DNA of 64,000 nucleotides from Rhizobium sp. ARZ01 (GTDB lineage: Bacteria > Pseudomonadota > Alphaproteobacteria > Rhizobiales > Rhizobiaceae). The stretch lies in NCBI RefSeq assembly GCF_014851675.1, contig NZ_JACVAE010000004.1, positions 434,001-498,000 of the forward strand, read 5' to 3'. A program made the translations under genes and the position numbers. The notes below the pieces were generated by a model that saw nothing but the letters and a program-made list of their open reading frames with translations, was not told the DNA's origin and made no database searches. Shown in pieces: positions 27,209-36,908 of the stretch; position 1 is the first letter of the stretch, and each line of letters opens with the position of its first letter.

Positions 27209-27308
27209 AGATTGGGAGGGCGGGGGGCATGAAGCCTCTCAATGCCACACGTCGATCAGCGTGCGCAAGGATGTTGCGGCTGTCCGGCGGAACTCGCAAT
27301 GCGGCCCG

Positions 27309-27749
27309 TTAGTGATAACTGGTTCCGGAAATATAGTCGTGCAGGTCTTTTTCCGTGCGGTGCGCTTCTTCAAGCCTGTGCTTCACCACGTCGCCGATGC
27401 TGACCACGCCGACCAGCGCATCGCCATCCATGACCAGCACATGGCGTGTCCGCCGCTCGGTCATGATCGCCATCGCCACCGGCAGCAAATCTCCTGTCGA
27501 ACAGGTCGCCGCGCTGGGGTTCATGATGTCCGCGACGCGCATCAACGCGGCCTCCGCCCCATACTCCGCCATCGCGTTGCAGCAATCCCTTTCCGACAGC
27601 GTACCCAGGCATCTCCCGGGCGAAAGGCTGACGACAACGAAGCCGATGTTGGTGTCGCGAAACAGCCGCAGAACGTCCACCATCGTCTGATCAGGGGTAA
27701 CCGCGATGACGCCGACACCCTTGTTCCTCACGATTTCGCCGACAAACAT
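27309..27749 (-). CDS. CBS-pair domain protein
   Basis: Cytoplasmic 146-residue protein made of two CBS repeats: the first around IAVTPDQTMVDVLRLF to GTLSERDCCNAMAE, the second around MTERRTRHVLVMDG to GVVSIGDVVKHRLEE. CBS pairs bind adenosine nucleotides (ATP, AMP, sometimes NADH) and act as energy sensors. It is third in the minus-strand run nuoH-nuoI-this gene, 43 bases after nuoI, and converges on nuoG. A role in sensing nucleotide state for complex I is an inference from context. Confidence 0.85.
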   Translation of the reverse strand: MFVGEIVRNKGVGVIAVTPDQTMVDVLRLFRDTNIGFVVVSLSPGRCLGTLSERDCCNAMAEYGAEAALMRVADIMNPSAATCSTGDLLPVAMAIMTERRTRHVLVMDGDALVGVVSIGDVVKHRLEEAHRTEKDLHDYISGTSYH

Positions 27750-27792
27750 CTGGACCTCCTCCCTGCCTCCGTGGCCGACGGCTGGCGTGCGT

Positions 27793-28359
27793 TCACGTTC
27801 GCCGGATATTCCGCCACCAGTTGTATCCGTGGGGTTCGCTCGCCTCGACCCGCACCTCCCGTTCGGTGTTCAGGTGCGCGGCGACAACGCCGCCGCCGGT
27901 CATCGCCTTGCCCGGCTTGGCGAGCAGGTCGTCACGCCCGATTACCAGGTCGCGCGACGAGAAACTTGAGAATTCGTACTGCTGGCCGAGCGCGATCGCA
28001 TCCGCCGGGCAGGCGTCCTCGCACAGCCCGCAAAACAGGCAGCGTGCCGTGTCGATCTCGAACTTGATTGGATGGCGCTTGCCATTCTCGTCCTCGTAGG
28101 GGACGACTTCAATACAGTCGCACGGACAGATCTTCGCGCAGAGTTCGCAAGCCACGCACTTGATCTCGCCTTCTTCGTCCCGCTTCAGAAAGTGATGACC
28201 GCGGTAACGCGAGTAGGGCAGCCATTTCTCCTTGTCCGGATATTGCATGGTCACGGGCCGGGAGAACATGTAGCCGAAGGTCAGGGCGAGGCCGCCCGCC
28301 AAATCGGCGAAGAACGCCCAGCCGATCCATGTTCCAGCTCTGTCCAGTGCACGTGACAT
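27793..28359 (-). CDS. nuoI: NADH-quinone oxidoreductase subunit I (two 4Fe-4S)
   Basis: The 23-kDa subunit (188 aa). Two ferredoxin motifs are intact: Cys68/71/74/78 (CVACELCAKICP) and Cys107/110/113/117 (CLFCGLCEDACPADAI), which hold clusters N6a and N6b. An N-terminal amphipathic helix anchors it to the membrane. It follows nuoH by 30 bases on the minus strand and is separated from the other nuo genes by orientation. The C-terminal 40 residues or so are variable. Confidence 0.95.
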   Translation of the reverse strand: MSRALDRAGTWIGWAFFADLAGGLALTFGYMFSRPVTMQYPDKEKWLPYSRYRGHHFLKRDEEGEIKCVACELCAKICPCDCIEVVPYEDENGKRHPIKFEIDTARCLFCGLCEDACPADAIALGQQYEFSSFSSRDLVIGRDDLLAKPGKAMTGGGVVAAHLNTEREVRVEASEPHGYNWWRNIRRT

Positions 28360-28389
28360 CGCCGCCCCGCAGTGGAGCCGCTGCGGCTC

Positions 28390-29376
28390 CTAAGAGATGA
28401 CAACTCCTGTGATAATTATGTTCGCCAACGACAGGGGAAGCAAGACCTTCCAGCCGATCGCCATCAACTGGTCGTAGCGGTAGCGGGGGAAGGTGAAGCG
28501 AAACAGCATGAACAGGTAGACGAAGAATGCGACCTTGAGCACAAACCAGAGGAGCGGCGGCAATGGGATCAGTACGCCATTCCAGCCGCCGAAGAACAGG
28601 ATCACCACCAGGACCGATACGAGCACCATGATGACGTATTCGCTGACCATGAAAAATGCGAAGCGGATGCCGCTGTATTCGGTATGGAAGCCTGCCCCCA
28701 GATCGCCTTCCGCCTCCGCCAGGTCGAAGGGGATGCGCTGCGCTTCGGCGAGCCCCGCGACGAAGAACACGAGGAAGCCGACCGGCTGGTAGACGACATT
28801 CCAGACATCGGCCTGCGCGCGGACGATCTCGAGCAGGCTCATCGATTGTGCCATCATGACCACGCCGATGACCGCAAACCCCATCGGAATTTCGTAGCTG
28901 ATCATTTGGGCGCAGGTCCTCAGGCTGCCGAGGACGGCATATTTGCTGTTGGCGGCCCAGCCGCCGAAGATCACGCCATAGACCTCGATGCCGATGACCG
29001 CGAAGACGAAGAGCAGCGCCACGTTCATGTTCGAGGCGTAGAGCGAGATGTCGTGGCCGAGCACCGAGATATCCTCGCCGAAGGGGATGGCGACGAACAC
29101 CACGAAGGGCGGGGCGAGCGCCAGGATCGGCGCCAGCTTGAACAGGAAGCGGTCCGCCTCGGCCGGAATGTGATCCTCCTTGGTCAGGAGCTTGATGCCG
29201 TCCGCCACCGGCTGCAGCAACCCGTGCCACCCCACGCGCATCGGTCCCATCCGCTGCTGGATGCGCCCGGCGATCTTGCGTTCCAGCCAGGTCAACGGCA
29301 ACGGCAGCAGCAGCAGCATCGCGATCAGCAGCGCGACCTTGAAGGCGATCAGGCCAAGGGCGAGGGCAAGGTCCAT
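28390..29376 (-). CDS. nuoH: NADH-quinone oxidoreductase subunit H
   Basis: Membrane subunit (328 aa) forming the quinone entry and first coupling channel. About eight helices; conserved WLERKIAGRIQQRMGPMRVGWHG (residues about 29-51), ADGIKLLTKED and the acidic loop DLAEAEGDLGAGFHTEYSG with its glutamate cluster. It begins the minus-strand unit nuoH-nuoI-CBS, so the complex is split into two transcripts that must be balanced. Confidence 0.95.
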   Translation of the reverse strand: MDLALALGLIAFKVALLIAMLLLLPLPLTWLERKIAGRIQQRMGPMRVGWHGLLQPVADGIKLLTKEDHIPAEADRFLFKLAPILALAPPFVVFVAIPFGEDISVLGHDISLYASNMNVALLFVFAVIGIEVYGVIFGGWAANSKYAVLGSLRTCAQMISYEIPMGFAVIGVVMMAQSMSLLEIVRAQADVWNVVYQPVGFLVFFVAGLAEAQRIPFDLAEAEGDLGAGFHTEYSGIRFAFFMVSEYVIMVLVSVLVVILFFGGWNGVLIPLPPLLWFVLKVAFFVYLFMLFRFTFPRYRYDQLMAIGWKVLLPLSLANIIITGVVIS

Positions 29377-29742
29377 AATCCCGGCTACTCGGCAAGGGTT
29401 GAAACTTGAGGCCTATCAGTACTGCACGGTACAACGGCGGTGCACCACATGCAAATGCCATCATGAGGGCGCTAGATGTGCTCTGTTGCAACCGGTGGTT
29501 CGAGAATGAAGTCTTGCGAATGATACCAACGGGTTATCACTCGCAAAAAAGCCGCAATGAGGTCGATTCTCTGACCGTCACGGACGCCGAGCTGTTTGAT
29601 ATCACAATGCGACGCATGCAAGTGCCTTGGCTACCAGACGCCGGTCGAGCGCAAGACACTGCTCGCCCAGATAAGGCACGCAGGCTAGCTCAAGCGTTCG
29701 TAAGTCGCGGTTCACCATGAACTCACAATTTCCACAACCACT
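29377..29742. other. Intergenic region between nuoH and the right inverted repeat
   Basis: About 366 bases lying upstream of nuoH. A 104-codon frame on the plus strand (29406-29720) is not recognisable and has no ribosome site. The region must hold the promoter of nuoH-nuoI-CBS on the minus strand, but no sigma-70, sigma-54 or FNR/FixK-type site was convincing. Confidence 0.5.
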
Positions 29743-30949
29743 TGAATAGCAACTCGACTGCACCATGACCGCTAATCGATCCGTGCACCAACGCCTCCCT
29801 GGTGCAGATTGCGGCGCGACAGGTTGCGCACGTCGCGCTCGCCGCACAGCGCCATGGTGATGTCGAGTTCCTTGCGGATGATCTCCAGTGCCTTGGTGAC
29901 GCCCGCCTGGCCGCCGGCGCCGAGGCCGTAGAGGAAGGGGCGGCCGATATAGGTGCCCTTGGCGCCGTAGCAGAGCGCCTTCAACACGTCCTGGCCGGAG
30001 CGGATGCCGCCGTCGATGTGCACTTCGACCTGACCGCCGACGGCATCGACGATGCGCGGCAGCATGCTGATCGAGGAGGGGGCGCCGTCAAGCTGGCGGC
30101 CGCCGTGGTTGGAGACGATGATCGCATCCGCGCCGGTCGAGACCGCCATGCGCGCATCCTCCTCGTCCAGAATGCCTTTCAGGATCAGCTTGCCGCCCCA
30201 GCGCTCCTTGATCCAGGCGACGTCGTTCCAGGACAGCTGCGGATCGAACTGCTCGCTCGTCCAGGCGTTCAGCGTCGACAGGTCGGTGACGCTCTTGGCG
30301 TGGCCGACGATGTTGCGGAAGGTGCGGCGCTGCGTGCCGAGCATCTGCATGCACCAAAGCGGCCGGGTCGCCATCTGCCAGACATGCTTGAAGGTGAACT
30401 TCGGCGGCGCGGACAGACCGTTGCGCACGTCCTTGTGACGCTGGCCGAGGATCTGCAGGTCGAGGGTGAGCACCAGCGCCGAGCACTTGGCCGCCTTGGC
30501 GCGGTCGATCAGGTTGAGGACGAAATCGCGGTCCTGCATCACATACAGCTGGAACCAGAACGGCTTGGTCGTGACGGAGGCGACGTCCTCGATCGAGCAG
30601 ATGCTCATGGTGGACAGCGTGAAGGGCACGCCGAACGCTTCGGCCGCCTGCGCCGCCAGCATCTCGCCGTCGGCATGCTGCATGCCGGTCAGGCCGGTCG
30701 GGGCAAGCGCCACCGGCATCGACACCTTTTCGCCGATCATCTCGCTTTCCAGCGAGCGGTTCGACATGTCGACCAGCACGCGCTGGCGCAGCTTCACCTT
30801 CTGGAAATCCTCCTCGTTCGCCCGGTAGGTGCCTTCGGTGTAGGCGCCGGAATCGGCATAGTCGAAGAACATCTTCGGCACACGACGTTTCGCGCGCGCC
30901 TTCAGATCGGCGATCGTCAGGATTTCACTCACGGCAGTCTCCCCAGGCA
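29743..30949 (-). repeat. Long inverted repeat, right copy (lldD)
   Basis: Inverted partner of 11002-12210. Its outer (5') boundary passes gradually into the spacer before fucD, its inner boundary is abrupt, 29 bases past the lldD stop. Because this copy continues naturally from the fucD gene it is more likely to be the original, and the left copy the derived one (inference). Confidence 0.9.
29772..30932 (-). CDS. lldD: FMN-dependent L-lactate dehydrogenase, copy 2
   Basis: Same 386-residue enzyme as the left copy, with Lys69 in place of Thr69 and otherwise identical as far as I can compare. It starts with GTG and lies 73 bases downstream of fucD on the same strand. One oxidative route for L-fucose cleaves diketo-deoxy-fuconate to pyruvate and L-lactate (known in Xanthomonas), so a lactate dehydrogenase directly after fucD is functionally sensible. 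In-frame codons extend upstream to 31031 into fucD but the conserved protein starts at 30932. Confidence 0.9.
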   Translation of the reverse strand: MSEILTIADLKARAKRRVPKMFFDYADSGAYTEGTYRANEEDFQKVKLRQRVLVDMSNRSLESEMIGEKVSMPVALAPTGLTGMQHADGEMLAAQAAEAFGVPFTLSTMSICSIEDVASVTTKPFWFQLYVMQDRDFVLNLIDRAKAAKCSALVLTLDLQILGQRHKDVRNGLSAPPKFTFKHVWQMATRPLWCMQMLGTQRRTFRNIVGHAKSVTDLSTLNAWTSEQFDPQLSWNDVAWIKERWGGKLILKGILDEEDARMAVSTGADAIIVSNHGGRQLDGAPSSISMLPRIVDAVGGQVEVHIDGGIRSGQDVLKALCYGAKGTYIGRPFLYGLGAGGQAGVTKALEIIRKELDITMALCGERDVRNLSRRNLHQGGVGARID

Positions 30950-31005
30950 GGATGGGACGGCACGCCGGACGGCGGTGCCGCAAAACGGAAAGCAGTGTCC
31001 GTCTT

Positions 31006-32283
31006 TTAGGGCCGGAACGTATAATCGGCAATCGATTCCGGCTTCATCTCGATCGAAAATCCCGGGGTCGACGGCGGCATATAGGCTGCATTGCGAATGA
31101 TGCAGGGATCGACGAAATGCTCGTGCAGATGGTCGACGTATTCGATCACTCTGCCGTCTTTCGTGCCGGAGACGGCCACATAGTCGATCATCGACAGGTG
31201 CTGGACATATTCGCAAAGCCCGACACCGCCCGCATGTGGCCAGACGGGCAGACCGTACTTCGCCGCGACCAGCAGCACCGCCAGCACCTCGTTCAGCCCG
31301 CCCATGCGGCAGGAGTCGATCTGGACGATATCGATCGCCCCTTCCGCGATGAACTGCTTGAACATGATGCGATTCTGGCACATCTCGCCGGTCGCGACCT
31401 TCACGGGGCCGATAGCCTGTCGGATCTTGCGATGGCCGGCAATATCGTCCGGACTGGTCGGTTCTTCGATGAAGAAGGGCTTGGCAAAGGCGAGCTTCTT
31501 CACCCAGTCGATCGCCTGGTCGACCTCCCACACCTGGTTGGCGTCGATCATCAGGTAGCGGTCCGGGCCGATCACTTCGCGGGCTATCGTCAGCCGACGG
31601 ATATCGTCATCGAGGTCGCGGCCGACCTTCATCTTTACATGGTTGAATCCGGCGTCCACCGCCTCCTGACAGAGGCGTCGCAGTTTCTCCTCGGGATAGC
31701 CGAGCCAACCAGCCGACGTGGTGTAGCAGGCATAACCCTCACGCTTCAGCGTTTCGATCCGCTCCGCCTTTCCGGCCTCGGCCTTCTTGAGGATCGCAAC
31801 AGCCTCTTCGCGGGTGAGCACGTCGGTGAGATAGCGGAAGTCCACAATGTTGGCGATCCCTTCTGGCGACAGCTCGGAGACGAGTTGCCAGACAGGCTTT
31901 CCGGACTGCTTTGCCAGCAGGTCCCACACCGCATTGACGACTGCACCGGTAGCAAGGTGCATCGCACCCTTGTCCGGACCGATCCAGCGCAACTGGCTGT
32001 CGCTCGTCAGGTGGCGCCAGTATTTTCCAGGCGCTTTGCGCACCTCGTCCAGCTCCGTGCCGACGACCAGATGCTCCATCGCCTTGATCGCCATGCAGCA
32101 GATGTCGTTGCCGCGGCCGATCGTGAAAGTCAGCCCGTGACCGGCAAGGCCGGCTTTGTCCGTGTCGAGAATGACGTAGGCGGCCGAATAGTCCGGATCG
32201 GGGTTCATCGCATCGGAGCCGTCCAGGCTCTTGGATGTCGGAAACCGCAAGTCGAATACACGCATGCCGGTGATACGGGCCAT
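31006..32283 (-). CDS. fucD: L-fuconate dehydratase (enolase superfamily)
   Basis: Dehydrates L-fuconate to 2-keto-3-deoxy-L-fuconate. 425 aa. The mandelate-racemase-type active site is complete: KMK motif Lys217/Lys219, metal ligands Asp247 (LMIDANQVW), Glu273 (FIEEPTSPDD) and Glu300 (ATGEMCQN), and the C-terminal PHAGGVGLCEYVQHL. These positions run one residue behind the Xanthomonas enzyme as I recall it. ATG 32283 is chosen because GGAGGATAGA precedes it; the frame is open to 32361. It is divergent from the fuconolactonase-like gene and shares a palindromic operator with it. Confidence 0.9.
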   Translation of the reverse strand: MARITGMRVFDLRFPTSKSLDGSDAMNPDPDYSAAYVILDTDKAGLAGHGLTFTIGRGNDICCMAIKAMEHLVVGTELDEVRKAPGKYWRHLTSDSQLRWIGPDKGAMHLATGAVVNAVWDLLAKQSGKPVWQLVSELSPEGIANIVDFRYLTDVLTREEAVAILKKAEAGKAERIETLKREGYACYTTSAGWLGYPEEKLRRLCQEAVDAGFNHVKMKVGRDLDDDIRRLTIAREVIGPDRYLMIDANQVWEVDQAIDWVKKLAFAKPFFIEEPTSPDDIAGHRKIRQAIGPVKVATGEMCQNRIMFKQFIAEGAIDIVQIDSCRMGGLNEVLAVLLVAAKYGLPVWPHAGGVGLCEYVQHLSMIDYVAVSGTKDGRVIEYVDHLHEHFVDPCIIRNAAYMPPSTPGFSIEMKPESIADYTFRP

Positions 32284-32337
32284 TCTATCCTCCATGGTGC
32301 AGCGAACGGCGGTCGGCCGCCACTTGTGTTTCCACAA

Positions 32338-32361
32338 TTGTTCTTTATACATAAAGGACAA
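32338..32361. promoter_or_regulatory. Palindromic operator candidate between fucD and the fuconolactonase-like gene
   Basis: TTGTTCTTTAT, two central bases, ATAAAGGACAA: an 11-bp inverted repeat with one mismatch, in the only AT-rich part of the divergent intergenic region and 55 bases upstream of fucD. The form suits a dimeric GntR-, IclR- or LacI-type regulator of fucose genes, which is not encoded in the window. Confidence 0.6.
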
Positions 32362-32469
32362 ATTTTGCCGCTGTCAACAAACGATACGGGCGATCAGCCG
32401 GCGGATTGAATGGCAACTCCGCTCGGCGCAGCAAGCGCCTTGAACGCGGTAACATGAGGGGGACGCGCC

Positions 32470-33306
32470 ATGTTCATCGACACGCACCTGCATCTGATAG
32501 ACCAGTCCAAGCTTGCCTATCCCTGGCTTTCGGGCGCGGGCGAATTGGATCGTGATTTCACCTATGCCGAGTACGCTCTGGAAGCGAAGCGGCTGGGCAT
32601 TGAGGCGGCCGTGCACATGGAGGTTGATGTCGCCACCTCCGACATTGAGGTCGAAACCGAGATGGTACGCAGCCTCGCGGTGTCGCAAGGCGGCATGATC
32701 CAGGGCGTGATCGCCGCATGCCGGCCGGAAGAGGTCGGTTTTGCCGCCTATCTGGAACGCTGCGAGGCCGATCCCTTCGTCAAGGGCTTTCGTCGCGTGC
32801 TGCATGTGGTACCCGACGACATCTCTGAGCAGGCACTCTTCCGCGACAACCTCAAGCGCATGGCGGGTAGTCGCCTCACCTTCGATATCTGCATGCTGGC
32901 CCGCCAGCAACCGCTGGCGATGGCGCTGATCGACAGCGCGCCGGACGTCCGTTTCGTGCTCGATCACTGTGGCGTGCCGGATATCATTTCAGGGCAGTAT
33001 GACAGCTGGAAACGCGGCATCAGCGAAATCGCCCGTCGGCCCAACGTGACGGCCAAGGTTTCCGGCATCGTCGCCTATGCCGATCCGCAAGCCTGGACTG
33101 TCGAGACGATCCGCCCCTATGCGGAGCACATCGTTTCCGCCTTCGGTTGGGATCGGGTTCTCTGGGGCAGCGATTGGCCGGTCTGCACACGTGGCGGGGG
33201 GCTGTCGACCTGGGTCGGCGCGACTCAAGCGATATTCGGCGCCTGTACCGCCGAGGAACGAGAGAAGCTCTACCGGGCGAATGCCAAGCGGTTCTGGAAC
33301 CTTTAG
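32470..33306 (+). CDS. Amidohydrolase-2 family, probable L-fuconolactonase
   Basis: Metal-dependent hydrolase (278 aa) that starts with the family motif FIDTHLHLID, has the histidine/aspartate set HMEVDV, FVLDHCGVPD and the closing RVLWGSDWPVC. This cog3618-type family contains fuconolactone and related sugar-lactone hydrolases. Being divergent from fucD makes L-fucono-lactone hydrolysis, the step just before FucD, the best guess. An L-fucose dehydrogenase and the later steps are not in the window. Confidence 0.82.
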   Translation: MFIDTHLHLIDQSKLAYPWLSGAGELDRDFTYAEYALEAKRLGIEAAVHMEVDVATSDIEVETEMVRSLAVSQGGMIQGVIAACRPEEVGFAAYLERCEADPFVKGFRRVLHVVPDDISEQALFRDNLKRMAGSRLTFDICMLARQQPLAMALIDSAPDVRFVLDHCGVPDIISGQYDSWKRGISEIARRPNVTAKVSGIVAYADPQAWTVETIRPYAEHIVSAFGWDRVLWGSDWPVCTRGGGLSTWVGATQAIFGACTAEEREKLYRANAKRFWNL

Positions 33307-33322
33307 AGAGGCGCAAACTCGA

Positions 33323-33499
33323 TCAGAGCAGGCCAAAGACCAGAGCGACGACAAAGAGGAAGGCCGCGCCTGCGACCACGTTGCAGACAACACCATCAAG
33401 AGCCCAGCGCCGGGCGCGCTCCGGATGCGGAGAATGCGGTTGGCGCTTGTGGCCGAAGCTGGCCTTGCCGAAAGCATTCGCGTTGCCCATCGTCGTCAT
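33323..33499 (-). CDS. Small protein with C-terminal membrane helix, unknown
   Basis: A 58-residue frame starting MTTMGNANAFGKASFGHKRQ, basic in the middle, ending in one hydrophobic helix (VAGAAFLFVVALVFGLL). GAAGGAAAGG lies directly before the ATG; a start three codons later at 33490 has better spacing. Convergent with the fuconolactonase-like gene. The tail-anchored design and ribosome site make it a believable gene, but I do not recognise it. Confidence 0.5.
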   Translation of the reverse strand: MTTMGNANAFGKASFGHKRQPHSPHPERARRWALDGVVCNVVAGAAFLFVVALVFGLL

Positions 33500-33723
33500 C
33501 CTTTCCTTCGGACGCAGCCGTCGGGCAAGCGTCTCCGGCCGGGCACTCATGCCCACGGGGACGAATTATAGAGAATGTCTATAAGAATGATAGGGTTCAA
33601 TTTCTCTTTTTTGCCACAATCGTAAACAGCCATTTCGTGGACGGCAACGACAGTGGGCAGGACCGACCACTCCTGCCGGCCCATGCCATCCCGGCCAGGA
33701 ACGGCCGCTTGGCTTGTTTGGTT

Positions 33724-34488
33724 TTAATCTTTTCGGCCTTCGAAGGTGATGATCCAGTCATCGGAATTCGGCGCCCGGCCGTGATCATGGCTGCCCGAGA
33801 CGGAGATGTCGCTGAAACCGGCAGCACCCATCGCAAGCACGAATTCATTGACACCCCACCAGCGCAGCGTGAAAAGTTCGAGCTGCGTCTCGATCAGGCG
33901 CGTGTCGCGCCAGCGTTCGTAGCGGAGATGGGAAACCCGGCGCTGGGCGATATAATCGAAATCGGCGTGCTGCACCTGCAGCGTGATCAGGTCGCCATCG
34001 CCGACCGACCAACTTCTGACGCTTGTCGAGGAATCGATGATCTTTCCGGCCGGGTCGAGGTCGATGATCAGGCGGCCGCCGGGCGCAAGATGATCGTGGA
34101 ACCGGCGCAGAACGGCAAGCGCCTCGGTGAAATCCCAGATTAGCTGGAACGAGCCGACGGGCACGATGATTGCATCGAACCGATGGTCATAGGTGAAATC
34201 CTGGAACCGCATCTGGTCCAGCCTTGGGAAAAGGTGCCGTTCGCGACAATGCGCCAGACAGCGCAGCAGCATTTCCTTCGAGGCGTCAAAACCCTCGACG
34301 TTCAGTCCGGCCTCGAGGAGAGGGATCAACAGGCGACCATTCCCGACACCCGGCTCCAGGATTGGACCACGGCACTCCGCCAGGCGGTTGCGGTAGAAGG
34401 AAAGTTCATTGCCGAATGTGCGGCCGATGGGCTTGTCGAGATCATAGACGAGGGCAGCAAGGCTACCGTAATGATTGTTCATGGCCAT
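33724..34488 (-). CDS. Class I SAM-dependent methyltransferase
   Basis: 254 aa. The SAM-binding motif I is ILEPGVGNGRLLIPLLEAG (residues about 43-61), followed by an acidic residue in VEGFDASKEML, and motif DAIIVPVGSFQLI. Similar to small-molecule methyltransferases of the Methyltransf_25 group; substrate unknown. A second ATG at 34482 is an equally good start. It is alone, divergent from groEL, and the 322 bases between them carry the groEL control region. Confidence 0.75.
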   Translation of the reverse strand: MAMNNHYGSLAALVYDLDKPIGRTFGNELSFYRNRLAECRGPILEPGVGNGRLLIPLLEAGLNVEGFDASKEMLLRCLAHCRERHLFPRLDQMRFQDFTYDHRFDAIIVPVGSFQLIWDFTEALAVLRRFHDHLAPGGRLIIDLDPAGKIIDSSTSVRSWSVGDGDLITLQVQHADFDYIAQRRVSHLRYERWRDTRLIETQLELFTLRWWGVNEFVLAMGAAGFSDISVSGSHDHGRAPNSDDWIITFEGRKD

Positions 34489-34713
34489 CCGTCAAATGTC
34501 TTTGCGCCAGTTATGGGACCGACGCGCGGCTCGACCGATTCTGGGCATCGCCGATGTTTCGCGCAGTGGTTGATTTTTGAACGCTTCTGATTCCAGAGTT
34601 ATTCCCTGGTTTCAAGAACAATTCTCGGCGACTCTCTCGCGCCGCAATTATCCCACGAGTGACGAGGTCAGAAGACCAAGAGCCGCTTTCGGCGGGCAGT
34701 TCGGTGAAACACG

Positions 34714-34740
34714 TTAGCAGTCTTCCTAAGGGAGTGCTAA
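34714..34740. promoter_or_regulatory. CIRCE element (HrcA operator) of groEL
   Basis: TTAGCAGTC, nine bases, GAGTGCTAA: the consensus TTAGCACTC-N9-GAGTGCTAA with one mismatch in the left arm. It lies 70 bases before the groEL start, the normal place for HrcA repression released by heat. The rest of the 34489-34810 gap has no gene. Confidence 0.92.
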
Positions 34741-34792
34741 TATTTGCAGTCGCATCCCTGAACGCGAAAAGTCATAGACCGAAACCGCTTAG

Positions 34793-36436
<1,644 letters not shown>

Positions 36437-36442
36437 CAAATG

Positions 36443-36477
36443 CAACGTACTCGCACGCCACGTGTGCGGGTACGTTG
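36443..36477 (+). terminator. Stem-loop after groEL
   Basis: CAACGTACTCGCAC and GTGCGGGTACGTTG form a 14-bp stem (one G-U pair) with a 7-base loop, 7 bases after the groEL stop. There is no T run, so it may stop polymerase weakly or protect the mRNA end. Confidence 0.65.
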
Positions 36478-36908
36478 TGAACTGTCGAGAATCGCGGTGC
36501 TTAACGCGCTACTGTGTTTTTATCCGGAGTCGCATCTCTCCTGCGAAAGCAGCTTGGTGGTCTTCCCGTCGAACGCCCAGTTGTTGATCCGAGCGCACGG
36601 TATTGCTGGCACGACGCTCTCAAAACATCTTCTTCAGTTCGGCTGCGGATCATGAGGCGACTTCGAGTCGAAGTGACATTTGCAACGCTTCGTCTCCATC
36701 CACGAACCGATTGCCAACCTGCTCCACATCCGTGCCACCGCCGCCGGAGGCAAAAGGCGGTGAACAGGATGGGTACGGCCAATTCTGAAAAATGATATTT
36801 GACAAGCGCTTATAGGGAAAACCCTCATTGAAGACGGGATCGCCCCAAATCGTTTTCCCGTGTTGACGGTTCTATTCTCCTCCGTGCAATTGATACAGGA
36901 TTCATGTC
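36478..36908. other. Intergenic region upstream of the cytochrome gene
   Basis: About 430 bases with only short, unrecognised frames on both strands. A TTGACA at about 36799 is followed by AGGGAAAACCCT, a short perfect inverted repeat near 36815; these may belong to the promoter and operator of the cytochrome gene. No match to a transposase could be made, though the broken look of the reading frames would allow old debris. Confidence 0.4.

Noticed and set aside
29430..29470. Short similarity (GGTGCAxCACATGCAA) between about 29440 and 41490
   Set aside because: Only about 15 bases match; too short to call a repeat or element without a genome-wide count.
29406..29720. 104-codon plus-strand frame upstream of nuoH
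   Set aside because: No start signal, no motif, and it lies where the nuoH promoter should be.
30001..31100. Long plus-strand frame (29802-31100) over lldD copy 2
   Set aside because: It is the mirror of the same antisense shadow seen over copy 1 (10999-12150) and simply reflects the duplicated gene.
36514..36795. Overlapping short frames after groEL that might be transposase debris
   Set aside because: I could not match any stretch to a known transposase, so it is left as unassigned intergenic DNA.
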